This document shows, one piece after another, positions 23,291-34,230 of a DNA stretch of 64,000 nucleotides. Location: contig CM028129.1 in assembly GCA_016271365.2 (NCBI GenBank), positions 844,148,001-844,212,000 on the forward strand, written 5' to 3'. The position numbers and the translations under genes are program-made. The notes beneath the pieces were generated by a model, which ran no database searches, had not been told where the DNA came from, and saw only the letters and a program-made list of their open reading frames with translations. Source of the stretch: Neoceratodus forsteri (lineage: Eukaryota > Chordata > Ceratodontiformes > Ceratodontidae). The first letter of the stretch is position 1; the number at the start of each line of letters is the position of its first letter.

Positions 23291-23992
23291 TCTAGTCACA
23301 ATAGGACCTATAGCATCAGTCAATTTCTGGGGCATTTTGTGTTGGAGTATTAATAAGGATAAGTGGTGAGTGGCCGTAGTGGAGGTCGGCTGGCAGGGGT
23401 CTCGAAAAATCAGCGGCCAGAAGGAGCAGAGCAAAGGAGGATCCGGCAGCCAATCAGGCTGCTGCAGCAGAGGGGGGAGGATTTTCAGACCACCTGCCCT
23501 GCCCAACCCGACTGCTATTAAATGCAGGAGGTGGGAATAGCCTGCAGTCTACAGACCTTTGATTTGCCCAAGGGATATGGACTTTTAACCAGGGAGTGTT
23601 ATATGTAACCTGATATGGACTTTTAACTGATCTTTCAGAGCTGTGAAAGGAGGCATATGGCAGGGTGCTGGGCTGGAGCCCACTTTCAGAAAGGAGCGCG
23701 GATCGAGGGAGCCTTCCTGGCCGCAAGTGCAGGCCAGAGTGAGTAATCCAGGCAAGAAGGAGCTCAGCAACAAAACCAAAAGACTGTACGGAGTCAGACG
23801 GGGACTCTGAAGTGGAGCTGCAAGCATTGGTGAAGTTGTGTTGGGGGTTGTCATTTATAGGGGGCTTGTATCTGTGCTTTGCTGTGTATGGTTAGTTTTC
23901 TACCACGTAGGTAAGGGCAGTCCTTATTTGGTAGCTAGTCCAAAGGGCATCAGTGGGGGGGGTTCAGACGTGATCTGGCACTGTTAGGAAAA

Positions 23993-25673
23993 TTGGGGAT
24001 GGGGAAGCCAAATGGGAGAGAGATGGTGCAGGGTCCACAGAGCACGAGGGCTGGCATCTTTGAAAGGGTAGTGGGGTGCATAGAGTGTAGGTTGGCCATA
24101 ATTGCTAGCCCTGACGTGGAGGATTGGGGTTGTATGATGTGCCAATGGTTAGCACATATCAGGGAGGAGGTCAAGTGGCTAAGGTGGGAGTTGGGAGGAA
24201 GTGGGTGAAAAGAAGGGTGTCTCTGAGTGGGGAGTGGGTTGGGGGGCAGTAGAGGGAAAAATGGTAAAATGGGAGTGGACTCATGTGAGGCACCTCAATT
24301 GGGAGGGAACAGAGAGGAGAAGGATGTCATGAGTGCAGGGGACTGCACTACCAAATTGGGGGTGTGTGGGAGTGGGCCATGTAGGAAGGAGGGGGCACCG
24401 GGGGGCATGGGTTGGGGTGACTCTGAGCAAAATAAGGATCAGGGGGACTGGCACAAGGTTAGGAGAAATAAGAAAGAGGGGGCCTGGCAAGAGGATAGGA
24501 GGAGGGTGCTGGGGTATGGGCAGAAGAGAACTGATAGGGGGTGTGAGTCAGCAGGGGAGGCTGGACAAAGGGCATAGAACATAAAAACAGATTCACACCC
24601 CTGATACTAACAAGCGAGGGAAGGGAATATGGAGAGGTGGAGGCTCCTCTGGAGGCAGGTAAGTGGGGATGGTAATGGGCTCAGCAGGTAAGGGAGGGGA
24701 GAGGGGTTAATCCCAGGCATAGAGTCTCAGGGGGAACAGGATATGGAGAACGCATGATTGTCAGCAGAAGAAATGGGAGTCAGGTCACAGGGAGGAAGGA
24801 AGGGAATGGCAAGGAAGAGGGAGCTCTGAGTGGGTAGGCCCGGGGATAGGGGATCTAGTAAAGGAAGAGCATAATATGAGGGACAAGGTTATGCAGGGAG
24901 GGAGAGAGACAGGTACAGAGGAAGGAGGGAAGCGGGGCAGTGCATTACTCAGAGGGGCAGGGGGGTTCCATGTTCTTATGGGAAATACTGAGTTGGGTCT
25001 GGGTGCAGCAGGTGGAGGGGACGTGGTAGTGGAGGACAGGTCTGAGAGAGAAAAGAGCAGGGGACGGGGGGCCCTTACTCCTGGGGGAGATATGGGGTTG
25101 GTCCCAGAAATAGCCGGGGAAAAGAAAAAGGCTGAGGTGGGCAGGTCAGTGAGGAGGAAGACCTGGAGGCAGGGCCCTTACTCCCAGGAGAAAAATGGGA
25201 ATGGACCAGAGTGCTATAACAGGAAGGGAAGAGGCCAAGGAGGCCACGTCAGTGCAAGATTAGGGCTGGAGTGAGAGTGATGGGTAGGAATTTGGCATGG
25301 GGGGATGGAAGGGGACGTGCATGGTAATGTGGGGGGAGGGGGAGGGGGAACTGGGATAGCGAACAGGTCCAGGGAAAAGGAGGCGGTAAGAGTGCTTCTC
25401 CTGGGGGACTCCATGATTGGGGGATCAGGTGGAGAGGGAGGGAGAAAAGGGGACTTTCTTTGGTGTTAAGTCCAGGAGTATATCTGGCTTGATGGTGCAT
25501 CAGGCAAAATGCCTGGTCTATTCTCTAGTGCTGGAGTATGGTGGGACCCCTGGCATATTAGTGCATCTAGATACAAATGATATAGAGGGGAACAGTGAGC
25601 TGGACAGACAGGCTAGGCCTTCTCCCACAGGCAGGGGGGAGGAGACACAGGGCAGTAGCACCCGATAGGGCAC
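23993..25673 (+). pseudogene. CR1 ORF1 (cysteine cluster, long Gly/Arg-rich linker, SGNH esterase), copy D
   Basis: The frame 23993-24208 has VGCIECRLAIIASPDVEDWG, then CMMCQWLAHIREEVKWLRWE: CxxC twice followed by a helix, matching ORF1 of copies A and B. A purine-rich linker of about 1.1 kb follows in shifted frames. The esterase begins near 25385 with VRVLLLGDSMIGGSGG, an intact GDS block I. VHLDTNDIEG near 25561 has Asp in place of the Gly of GTND. The Asp-x-x-His block was not found before the frame ends at 25667. Confidence 0.65.
25331..25355 (+). other. Candidate G-quadruplex motif
   Basis: Four G-runs of 6, 5, 5 and 3 bases lie within 25 bases, separated by loops of 1, 1 and 4 bases. 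It sits in the purine-rich ORF1 linker of CR1 copy D. Confidence 0.5.
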
Positions 25674-25754
25674 GAGGGGATCCTTGTAGACAGGGAACAG
25701 GGATACACCAGGGCAGGGGAGATGGCAAGGGGGCGCGCTGGAGTGTGGTCCTGA

Positions 25755-27142
25755 TAAATGCCAGGAGCATGAGAAACAAGATGCCAGAGCTTCAGGCACT
25801 GTTGGTGGAGGGGGGGTAGATGTGGTGGCTGTCACAGAGACCTTGGACACTTCCAGACATGACTGGAACCTAAACCTACTAGGGTACACCATGTGCAGAA
25901 GGGATAGGGTGGAGGGAAGGGAAGGGGGTAGCATTTATCATTAGGGATGGCATAGGGATAAGCAAGGTTGAGGAAGCGAGGGATCAGGTGGAGGCTCTTT
26001 AGGTCACCCTGCAGACTCCAGGGGGTAAACAGGTGTAGACTGGGGTAGTATACAGACCACCTGGGCAGGGGGAGGAACTGGAGGAAGGGTTAGTGGATAA
26101 CATTAGGGACCACTGTGGTAGGGAAGAGGGCAGTACTGTGGTGCTTGGAGACCTGAATAAGCCAGGAGCAGACTGGGGAACTATGGCATCCTCATCGGGC
26201 TGGGAGCAGCGCCTGCTGGATGTCTTCCAGGATGCGTTCCTTGCCCAGCTGGTGACTGATCCAACAAGGGCGGGGAACATCCTGGATGTGGTCCTCTCAG
26301 ACGGTGAGCTCATCAGGGACCTAGTTGTTGGGGTCCCACAGGTGGGGAATGATCATGCCAAAGTTTGGTTCTCCCTTGACCTAGGGGAAGGGGTAGAACA
26401 CACAAAAACAACAGTGGTTGATTTTAGAGAGGCAGACTTCGGGGAGATGGAGCGGATCCTTAGGGACTACCTAGATGAGATCAGGCCAAGCATGCACACG
26501 GAGGCCTGGTGGGAAATTATTAAAGGGGGCTCCTAGAGGCTACCAAGGCCTTCATGAGGGAGAGACACAAGTGGGGAAAAGCTAAGAGATCAAGCTTGTG
26601 GACAAGGGAGGTCCAGGATGCAGTGAGGGAAAAAAAGGCTGCTTATAGCCAATACAAATGTTCTCGGGGGGACTATATCCAAAGGGGAGTATGATAAGGT
26701 AGCCAGGAAGGGCACCAGGGTGGTGAGATCGGCCAAGGCCGGGGCGGAGCTGAGATTGGCACAGGAGATTAGAAGGGGGAGTTCTTCAGGTATATTAGGG
26801 AAAAAAGGGAAGGGAAAGGGCAGAATAGTAGGCTGAGGATGGGGATTGGGTGGGTGGTGAGGAGGCAGGGGAGAAGACTGAGGTACTAAATTACTTTTTT
26901 GCCTCGGCCTTTACCAAGGAGGATGGGGGGGGGCGGCATGGCAAGGGGAGAGGGAAGGGGGACCGGCAGATGAAGTGGGAGAAATGGATTTTGAAATCTC
27001 CAGTGAGAGGGTGGGAAGCTCTCAAGGCCCTAAGAGTGGATAAAGCATGGGCCCAGATGGGATCCATCCCAGGGCGCTTAAGGAGCTGGATGATACCCTG
27101 AATGCATCCCTGGCGGACCCTTTTAACCTCCTCCCTGCAGTC
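25755..27142 (+). pseudogene. CR1 ORF2, copy D, segment 1: endonuclease to start of RT
   Basis: VLINARSMRNKMPELQALLV (25755 on) begins the endonuclease, then VVAVTETLDTSRHDWNLNLL in a shifted frame. A 147-codon frame (26093-26536) carries VVLGDLNKPGADWGTM and QVGNDHAKVWF, where SDH is expected. After a Lys/Arg-rich linker the RT opens with MGPDGIHPRALKELDDTLNA (27047 on). It is cut just after PFNLL by the poly(T)-starting insert. Confidence 0.8.
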
Positions 27143-27158
27143 GGGGTGGGTGCCTTAT
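27143..27158. repeat. Target-site duplication, left copy
   Basis: GGGGTGGGTGCCTTAT here is repeated exactly at 27725-27740. It is the left duplication flanking the 27159-27724 insert. Confidence 0.9.
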
Positions 27159-27724
27159 TTTTTTTTTATTTTCCTTTTTATCCCTCCTTACCTGCTCCCA
27201 GAGACCTCTCCTTTCTTCCTCTCAACCCCCCTCCACCTTCGGTGGGATCTGGCTCTAGAGTGCCTCCTCTTTCTCCCCTCCTGCACATTGGGGTCTGTCC
27301 CTCTTTGGTGGTCTGGATGGTACCGGAGAGGCTATCATCTAGGCCGCCTATAGGTGTTTTCCATTTTTCTCCTATTTTTCCCCCCCACCCTCAGGAACGT
27401 TGAGCGCTAGGACGTATGTCCCGAGTAGGTGGCGTGCTGACGCACGCCAGACCTCTCATGCACCATCAACGTCCCTCCTCCCCGCTCCGACGAACGGAGC
27501 CACTTCCATTCCTTCAATTGTCGGGTGCTTCCACTGGCTACTAAGGGATGCAGAACACGAATGCATTCTTGGTTCCCACCTGAGGGAGGAGAGCATCGTG
27601 GGACGCTTCGATCTTCCCTCTCCCTGCCGACCCCTGGCCACCCGAGTCCGTTCCCGAACTCGGTCGCCGGCGTAGCGTGAGCTGTGGCATCCAGCAACTC
27701 AACCCTCAGCACCACCAGGCCGGA
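27159..27724 (-). mobile_element. 566-bp GC-rich poly(A) retroposon, unknown family
   Basis: The insert is bounded by perfect 16-bp direct repeats and starts on the plus strand with a T-run, so on the minus strand it ends in poly(A). Both are hallmarks of L1-type target-primed insertion. Removing it restores GWVPYDWRMAHIMPLYKGGS of the CR1 RT. The 5' two thirds on the minus strand are GC- and CpG-rich. It starts TCCGGCCTGGTGGTGCTGAG and has GAGTTCGGGAACGG about 67 bases in, which faintly resemble RNA polymerase III A and B boxes. The 103-codon minus frame 27407-27715 has no known motif. It could be a SINE, a processed transcript or a truncated LINE; I cannot choose. Confidence 0.75.
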
Positions 27725-27740
27725 GGGGTGGGTGCCTTAT
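27725..27740. repeat. Target-site duplication, right copy
   Basis: Exact repeat of 27143-27158. Confidence 0.9.
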
Positions 27741-28626
27741 GACTGGAGGATGGCCCATATCATGCCTCTATACAAGGGTGGCTCAAAAGAGGAGCCAGGA
27801 AATTATAGGCCAGTTAGCTTGATTTCGGTAGTGGGCAAAGTGATGGAGGTCATCCTGAAGGAGAGGCTGAAGGGGGTTCTGAAGGCATGGAGTCACCTAG
27901 ATGATTGCCAGCATAGCTTTGTTAAGGGCAGATCATGTAAGACCAACCTGGTGGAGTTTTATGAGGTAGTGACAGATGTGCTGGATCAGGGCAGGGCAGT
28001 GGATGTCCTCTTTTGGGACTTCACTGGGCATTTGACTCAGTGCCACATCTCGGGCTAGTGGGGAAGTTGTAGGATATGGGGGTGGGGGGCAGATGGTCAG
28101 GTGGCTAGGAAACTGGCTAGTGGGGCATGTACAGATGGTGAGGGTGGGGGGGGAGGTCTCATCCTCCAGGAGAATCATTAGCAGGGTCCCAAAGTGGTCG
28201 GTATTGGGCCCACTCCTGTGTAACGCCTATACCTCAGACATCAGAAGCAATATCAGGAGCGGGATGAGCCTCTTTGCCAATAACTCAAAGCTTTGGGCAG
28301 TGGTGGAAGGGGAGGAAGGGAAGTTGGCTCTCCAGGAGACTTGGAAACTCTGGGGAGGGGGTCATGAGCCTGGAATCTAAAGTTTAATGCTGGGAAAAGT
28401 AGGATTCTGCACCTGGGGGCCCAAAACCCGACTCATGTATACACCTTGGGGGGGAGGCACTGCAGATTTCTAGGGGGGAGAAGGACCTCGGGGTGGTAGT
28501 GGATACCAAAATGAATAACTCAGAGCAGTGTAGAAGGGCTGCAGCCCAAGCAAATAAAATTCTGGGGTGCACAGCCAGGGGGATAACCTCAAGGAGTCGA
28601 GGGGTGCTCCTTCCACTGTATAATTG
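27741..28626 (+). pseudogene. CR1 ORF2, copy D, segment 2: RT palm and start of thumb
   Basis: IMPLYKGGSKEEPGNYRPVS (27760 on) and VKGRSCKTNLVEFYEVV continue the RT. The catalytic box reads SLFANNSKLWAV (about 28270). FADD is therefore changed to FANN, which would abolish polymerase activity. The thumb starts MNNSEQCRRAAAQANKILGC and ends LLPLYNCL at 28629, exactly where the LTR element enters. Confidence 0.8.
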
Positions 28627-28630
28627 CCTG

Positions 28631-30197
28631 TGTAACCCTTACACCCCTGCCTTTTTGCAAACGACAGGTGGTATGCTGTTGAAGCTGACAGCAGTACCAG
28701 GTGGGGGACTGGATCCGGGGAGGACTAGGTTACTCGGCACAAGGGCTAGGTTTGGCTACTCTGCACAGGGGCACCCAAGTAAATCTGAACACAGGAAGCA
28801 AAAACTGTAATATCCAATACCAAGAATGGGATTCTAAAGTGTGGCTTTATTCACATCCAAACTGAACAAACAAAGCATAGATGTACCTCCACAGGGCTAC
28901 ATTCCTAGTAATGCAGATGAGAGAAACAGAACACTTCTTCAGCACTTCAGCTCTCATGCTCTGGACCCACCAGGCACACAGCCTGGACTTGCATGCTGCT
29001 TTGGGTACATAGCCCGACTTGTATACTATTTGGGTTTCCCTGGCCAGGCTCCCCTGCTGGCCACTCGAACCCCGTCCATATGACATGGACACATTTTCCT
29101 GGTGGCTCCCTAAACCACCTTAGAGCCTTCAACTCCAGAAGGGAAATTTCCTTTCAATCCCACGTCTAGGTACTTCCCTCAGCACTGGCCAAGTGTCTGA
29201 GGCAAAGTAAAAGGGCCACAGAGCAAATCCGTAGAGGTGAACCTGGTTACTAATGATGGTGGGGTCTCCCACCACTAGCTTCCACAATTCATACCCTGCC
29301 ATTTCTCTGGACATTAAACATTTCTTTCTGAAAAGCTTGGCAATGTAGATTAAAGTGTAAATGCATAGCACATTTCCTCTACATGTCTTGACTTTCTCCT
29401 TGTACTAGACTCAAACATACTTAAACATCTCTTTCTAAAAAGCTTGGCAGTGTAGATTAAAGGATAAATGCATAGCACATTTCCTCTACATGTCTTGGCT
29501 TTCCCCTTGTGCTGGACTTGTTTTTTACTTTGGCTTAGCCTATTCCTCTAGGCCTCCCACTGATTAAGCAGTCCAATCCCCTCTTTACAAAAGTTCAGGT
29601 GAAACATAGGCCCCATGTAAGAACAGAACTCACCCTTTGGTTGCAGGTGCCCTGCAGGCGATTCTTGACACTTCTGGTGCCACAGCACAACTTAGAAAAA
29701 TAAGGCAGCTTCTTTCCTAGCCGGAAACCAGGAGGGTTGCCCCTGGAATACAGCCAAACCTTTTACCTCCCATCCCCTCAGGGATGGGGAACAGAGACCA
29801 GTAAAAGTAGTCTCCACCACTTCACGAACAGCTTACTGTGTTCCTCTTTTGGTGGAAACACACACCTTTCTCTTAAAAGTAGCTCTATATCAGAGCTTTA
29901 GGCTCCAAGAGCCTGTGCACAGACTGCTGTGCTCCTCCCTTCAAGACTGCTCACGCACAACTGCTGCTCACCATTCAAAAAACTCCCAACATTCTAACCT
30001 AACTCCCAACTGCAGTTTCCAATGTGGCTCATGCAGCTGCGATAGTTCTATGGTGATGTCATCCCTCAGTCTCAGCTGAGACTGAGAACAGAGTGAGACA
30101 GTGTGAAATCCATTTAACTGGAGTTTCACAAGCTGCCTTCCCTGCCTACCGCTAGGTCTTACTGGGATTCTAGTAACCCCGGGTAACGGGGGTTACA
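28631..30197 (-). repeat. LTR (3' LTR in element sense)
   Basis: It has TGTAAC at 28631 and ends GTTACA at 30197. Minus-strand polyadenylation signal AATAAA lies at 28846-28851, about 215 bp from the LTR's 3' end. A perfect 22-bp palindrome lies at 30065-30086. Confidence 0.85.
30065..30086. promoter_or_regulatory. Perfect 22-bp palindrome in U3 beside a CRE-like site
   Basis: The half-site CTCAGTCTCAG is followed by its exact reverse complement, with an E-box-like CAGCTG at the centre. TGATGTCATC, resembling an ATF/CREB site, lies just outside it. The block recurs at 35658-35679 and 43538-43559 in the other LTRs. It lies in the U3 part, so an enhancer role is plausible but inferred. Confidence 0.5.
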
Positions 30198-31480
30198 CTA
30201 AGCCTGGGCCAGGAAATGACTGTCCGCAGTCATTATTTACCGGCTTGGGCCATCCCACCTATGTGCTACCCTCTGGAGGGGGTGATCAGGCTCCCTCCTA
30301 CCATGTGCTAGCACAGGTAGGCAACACTAAGGGCCTAGAGGCCTTGGGCTGACATATCAGCCTCTACCCTACCCACTAACTATGGGTGCCTAGTGGCTCT
30401 GGTAGAACTGTCCAGAGCATAGCCCTAATAGCTCAGCACTGCAGTCCCTATGGCCATTCAGGACCACAGCCTGTCTATCCCCCCTAGCCCTCTAGGGAAA
30501 ATCTGTCTGCCTCTAACTCAAATCCCAAAATAAAACAAACAGGGGACCTCCCCGACCTTAGGCACCATGCAACCACACACCAGGAACTAATACCATCTAT
30601 TACATTACTCCCTCATACCCCCACAACCACACCTGTGGAAGGAAAGGGTTACTACAGTAACAACAACAACAACAACAGTACTTTAAATACTACACACTAA
30701 AGTACTATTTAGAAACTCCGACGAGCCCCTCCTCCTCCTCTTCTTGTCTTCTCTTCTATCTTCTTCAGGAATACCTGCAAGAAAAAGAAAGACAACACAC
30801 ACTCCTAATCTGCATACACAGTCTATCTAAACCCCTACCATTAAAACACTGGAGAATCCCAAAAAGATTTTTTTTTTTTTTTTTAGAAAAGATAGAAAAA
30901 CAGTATAAACATTAGAAAACAGTAGAACAACAATGACATTATTTACAATATACATTTGGGGGATGGGGTGCCCTAAAAGTCCCATCTAATGGCCACAGTG
31001 TCCGAAGGCTAGTCCATTAAAGAGTCTCTCCTGGGCTGAAGCCCGGTGAAGCACAGTTCTAGCAGGCCAAAGTCCCGAAGGGGAGAGTCTTTGAGGACAG
31101 TTCACACATTCTGGAGTCTGCTAGTGCAGGATGTGTACAGCAATGTCATAAGGATAGAAAAGTTTGGACTTACCAGCCCCTTGTAGAACGAACAAACGGC
31201 ACCGACCTGCTCCTCTGCCGAAGACTCTCCCTGGTAGCATTCTTCCGATACAGCTGGGCGGACATCTTCCAGGAACTACAGGAGTGCACATCTGGAAACT
31301 GCTGGGCTGATATCATCTCTGGAGATGGAACCTTGGAACAGGAACAAAAAGGAAAACAGCTGGTCTGACGTCATCCAATTACCAGGCGATGGATCAGGAT
31401 ACAGCTGGGCTGGTGTCCTGTCTGGATCGGAAGTCATCTGGTGGGCCAGTCGATGGATTCTGGAAAGTCAGTATACTGTA
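30198..31480 (-). other. Internal 3' region of the LTR element, non-coding
   Basis: No frame with a motif. It includes an ACA/CAA run at 30657-30677 and a minus-strand purine-rich tract at 30726-30768, which might be a displaced polypurine tract. A T-run at about 30867-30885 on the plus strand is also present. Confidence 0.45.
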
Positions 31481-31484
31481 GAAC

Positions 31485-32429
31485 TTATGAATGTGGGGCA
31501 CCTGAGTCCTGGATGTCCATACTGGCGGAACAGAAAAGGCACTGCAATGGCTGGAGTGGCAGCATTGACTGCCACTGCTCTGCTTTCCATCTGGTAGGCA
31601 TGGGCACATTTGCAGGGAGGTCTTTGCATTGAGGCCAATAGTACAGTGGGTCAGGAGCTTGAATTATTACCCCATCTGGGCGCATATAATTCACACTGTG
31701 AAAGGTTTCACGTCCCTCTCCATCCACTATTCAAACAGTGTCCATAAACAGCGTTCTGCCTCTTTTCCATTGGCTGTATTTTTCGTGACACATTCTGTTC
31801 CTGACATGCTTGTTTGCACCAGGATGCACACATTTCATGGCTTCGGCTCAAATCTAGGATTTCCTGCTGTTCTCAATCTCCTCCCAGACTCTCCGAGGAA
31901 AGTTAGGAAAGGACATCCCATAGATTTCATTCACCTTCCTATGAACCAGTCTCTACTCTTTACTAGCTTTGGTCAACCTGAGACCGCTGGCCTGGCTTGG
32001 GGGTGGCCAGTCCTGGTCCTGCCAGCTACGCATTCTCAACGAGATGAAAAATGGATCCCTGACTTCTTCTTCTTGCACAGCCACAGCAGTGGCATCACCA
32101 CTCTCTTCCATGCATTCTTCTGAGGCAAGAGCTTGAGGCTGTGTACCCATTCCTTTTTTACAAGGCCACATAGGTTCACCCTCTTCTTCTTCCTCACTGA
32201 GAATCTGTGCCCAGGAGTGAGCAGTCATCCTCACTTCTGAGACTATCCACTCTTCACTGGGCGTGGAGGTCGATACCTCCCATTCAAAGGCCTCCCTCAT
32301 CTCATCTTCTCCTATGAGACTTGGGCTAGACCCCCCCCGGGAGTCTACTGATGCTCTGTCTGAATTATCTCTCTGCGATCCAGCATCCGAAACATCAGCA
32401 TATGGTTCTGTCTGCGAAATCTGCACCAT
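31485..32429 (-). pseudogene. Decayed ORF of the LTR element, function unknown
   Basis: One minus-strand frame runs from 32429 to 31485 with a stop at about 31953 and three more downstream. The first 158 codons are acidic (an EEEEEGEP run) and Ser-rich. After the first stop the frame continues with LVHRKVNEIYGMSFPNFPRR, later VNYMRPDGVIIQAPDPLYYW. The sustained composition of the frame suggests a former gene. I recognise no gag, pol or env motif. It lies 36 bp downstream of the cysteine-cluster ORF in a different frame, so the two may have been overlapping or spliced parts of one product. Confidence 0.5.
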
Positions 32430-32464
32430 CTAGCTTTATGCCACACTCCCCTGAGGGGCCTTCT

Positions 32465-32779
32465 TCAACAGGCTCCACCTGGTGCTGTGTGCTGCCAACT
32501 ACAAATTCCTGAACTTTTGTCCATGTGGAAGCCAGAACGAATCTTGGGCGCTTTAAACAAGCCGTATTTCTCTAAGCACCCTGAACAGTGAGGTACCATG
32601 AAGACGTCCCTTCCAGCATTTAAGCATATTAAACACACTTGCACTGGGTATCCAGGAATCGCCACATGAGAAGGCAGTTGTCCTCCATAGTAACACCTCT
32701 CAATGTCTCTTAACTTATTTACTTTTGCTGCTACTGCAGCCCGGGCATGATCCAGGTAGCGGGCTGGTCCTGAGGCCAT
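32465..32779 (-). CDS. Small cysteine-cluster protein of the LTR element, unrecognised
   Basis: I chose the internal Met at 32779 (MASGPARYLDHARAAVAAKV) over the one 21 bases upstream, because the sequence from it looks like a natural N-terminus. The 104-residue product has an Ala/Arg-rich helix, then CLIC and, 11 residues later, HCSGC: a Cys-x2-Cys ... His-Cys-x2-Cys group that could bind zinc. It is the first sizeable frame after a leader of about 1.45 kb from the 5' LTR. It could be a gag or nucleocapsid relic, an accessory gene or a captured host exon. No family is recognised. Confidence 0.45.
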   Translation of the reverse strand: MASGPARYLDHARAAVAAKVNKLRDIERCYYGGQLPSHVAIPGYPVQVCLICLNAGRDVFMVPHCSGCLEKYGLFKAPKIRSGFHMDKSSGICSWQHTAPGGAC

Positions 32780-32800
32780 GACTGCAGGGAAAACAAACAA

Positions 32801-34214
32801 ATGCTCACTGTTACGGAAAGTCCCACTTCACTGAACACTTTCTTTCATTTTTAAAATGGCTCCTCTGCTGCTGTGTTTACATTACTACCCCACCCTGTAA
32901 TGGCGGCGGCAGCACTCTTGGGCATCAACATTCAGAAATTGGGTCAAGCCACTGTGCAAACTTTGCTTAAACTGCACAAACTTGCACTGTTCTTTTTCCT
33001 AGCACATTTATATGATTTGCTGCGGACTTTTCACTTGCTGATTACATTGCTTTAGCTCACAGTCCCTTAAAGCCTCAGTTTTTCAGGCACAGGATTGCCT
33101 GTAACTAGTGCTGCATAAATTGCTATAACTCACAGTCTCTCTCATGGCTTTGAAACTTTATTCTGACACTGAACCATAACTATGCTCATAGTCAATAGCT
33201 TAACAGACTTGCTTTTGCTGGTAAAACTTGACACAGTCTTTATTTGCAAAGCGACTACACTGCTGCACACAGATTCAGCTGGCTTTTGGCAAAAAATCAC
33301 TGTTTGAGCAATTATTACAGTTAGTACTCACTATTATCAGTAGCTGTTTGCTGTGATGGAAAAACGGCCTGCAGCCAGTCTTGGAGGCCTCAGAAAGGAA
33401 GCGGGTTGGCAGTCCTACCAATCATTTCTCCAATCACCACACTCACAATCCAGTCAATCAAGATGCGGGTTGAGCCCGATTTTAAACAGAAAAGTCTATT
33501 TTTAATACTTTTACAGTGCATTTTAATCACCCCGATGCTCCTCCACTAAGCCAGTACACGCACTCCACTCACACTCCCTCTCGAATGCTGGGCAGTCACT
33601 GTAGAGCTGGCGGGGGGGCAGGACTGATTGCAGCCTCACCAATCACACGATGCCATGCAAATGAGCCTCTTTCCCTCGCAGATGCTCTTCTCGTCACGGC
33701 GATCGTCGAGCAGGCAAATTTAAACTGCAGAAACCACTTTTTTTTTTTCTCCGACTCCACAGCGGGAGCCCATTTCAACCATTTATCATGGCCATTAACA
33801 AAGCAAGTCTCTCAGTGTACTAAAAAGCATTTCCAACGTCCAGGGCACAATTTTCATGTTGCTATCCCTAGTTTTCCACACTTTTCTTTGTCATAAAAGT
33901 TCACTAGAAAGCATTTCCAACATCCAGGGCACAGTTTTCCTGTTGCTACCCCTAGTCTTCCACACTTTTCTTTGTCACCACAGTTTTTTAAAAGCTGGCA
34001 AAACGCTGTAAATATGTTGATGCAGGACAAGGGCATACTCTTTCAGCTTTACTGCTCCTTCGTAAACAGTTGGCATTTTAACAGCAGCATATGAACCACA
34101 GTACACAGTGACACACTAGTTAGCTTTGCTTCAGCTTTTTGGGCTATCCACTGTCAGACAACCAAAACGCTAGCCACTTGTCCGAGCACCTTTCCTCCCT
34201 AATTTAAAATCCAA
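32801..34214 (-). other. Leader region of the LTR element
   Basis: No convincing frame over about 1.4 kb. It includes an 84-bp unit present twice (AGCATTTCCAAC at 33826 and 33910, plus-strand wording; both copies contain CACACTTTTCTTTGTCA). Confidence 0.45.
33826..33995. repeat. 84-bp tandem duplication in the LTR-element leader
   Basis: Two copies are offset by 84 bp and share AGCATTTCCAAC, CCAGGGCACA, TTTTC, TGTTGCTA and CCACACTTTTCTTTGTCA in order. Confidence 0.8.
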
Positions 34215-34227
34215 AGCGGTGCCTCCA
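34215..34227 (-). promoter_or_regulatory. Primer-binding site complementary to tRNA-Thr
   Basis: On the minus strand, three bases after the LTR's GTTACA end, the sequence reads TGGAGGCACCGCT and then, after one extra base, GGATT. From memory, vertebrate tRNA-Thr(AGU) ends AGCGGTGCCTCCA, so 13 bases match exactly and more follow with a one-base shift. This fixes the orientation of the element. Confidence 0.75.
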
Positions 34228-34230
34228 TTT

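Noticed and set aside
27407..27715. 103-codon minus frame in the GC-rich retroposon as a gene
   Set aside because: Stop codons are rare in CpG-rich DNA, so the frame is weak evidence; no motif.
27640..27724. tRNA gene at the head of the GC-rich retroposon
   Set aside because: Only loose A/B-box resemblance; no cloverleaf could be drawn.
30726..30768. Purine-rich tract (minus strand) as the polypurine tract of the LTR element
   Set aside because: It lies more than 500 bp from the 3' LTR; a true tract should abut it. The plus-strand reading (pyrimidine tract then CAG) also resembles a splice acceptor.
33516..33896. 126-codon plus frame in the LTR-element leader
   Set aside because: Antisense to the element, spans a T-run and half of the 84-bp duplication, no motif.
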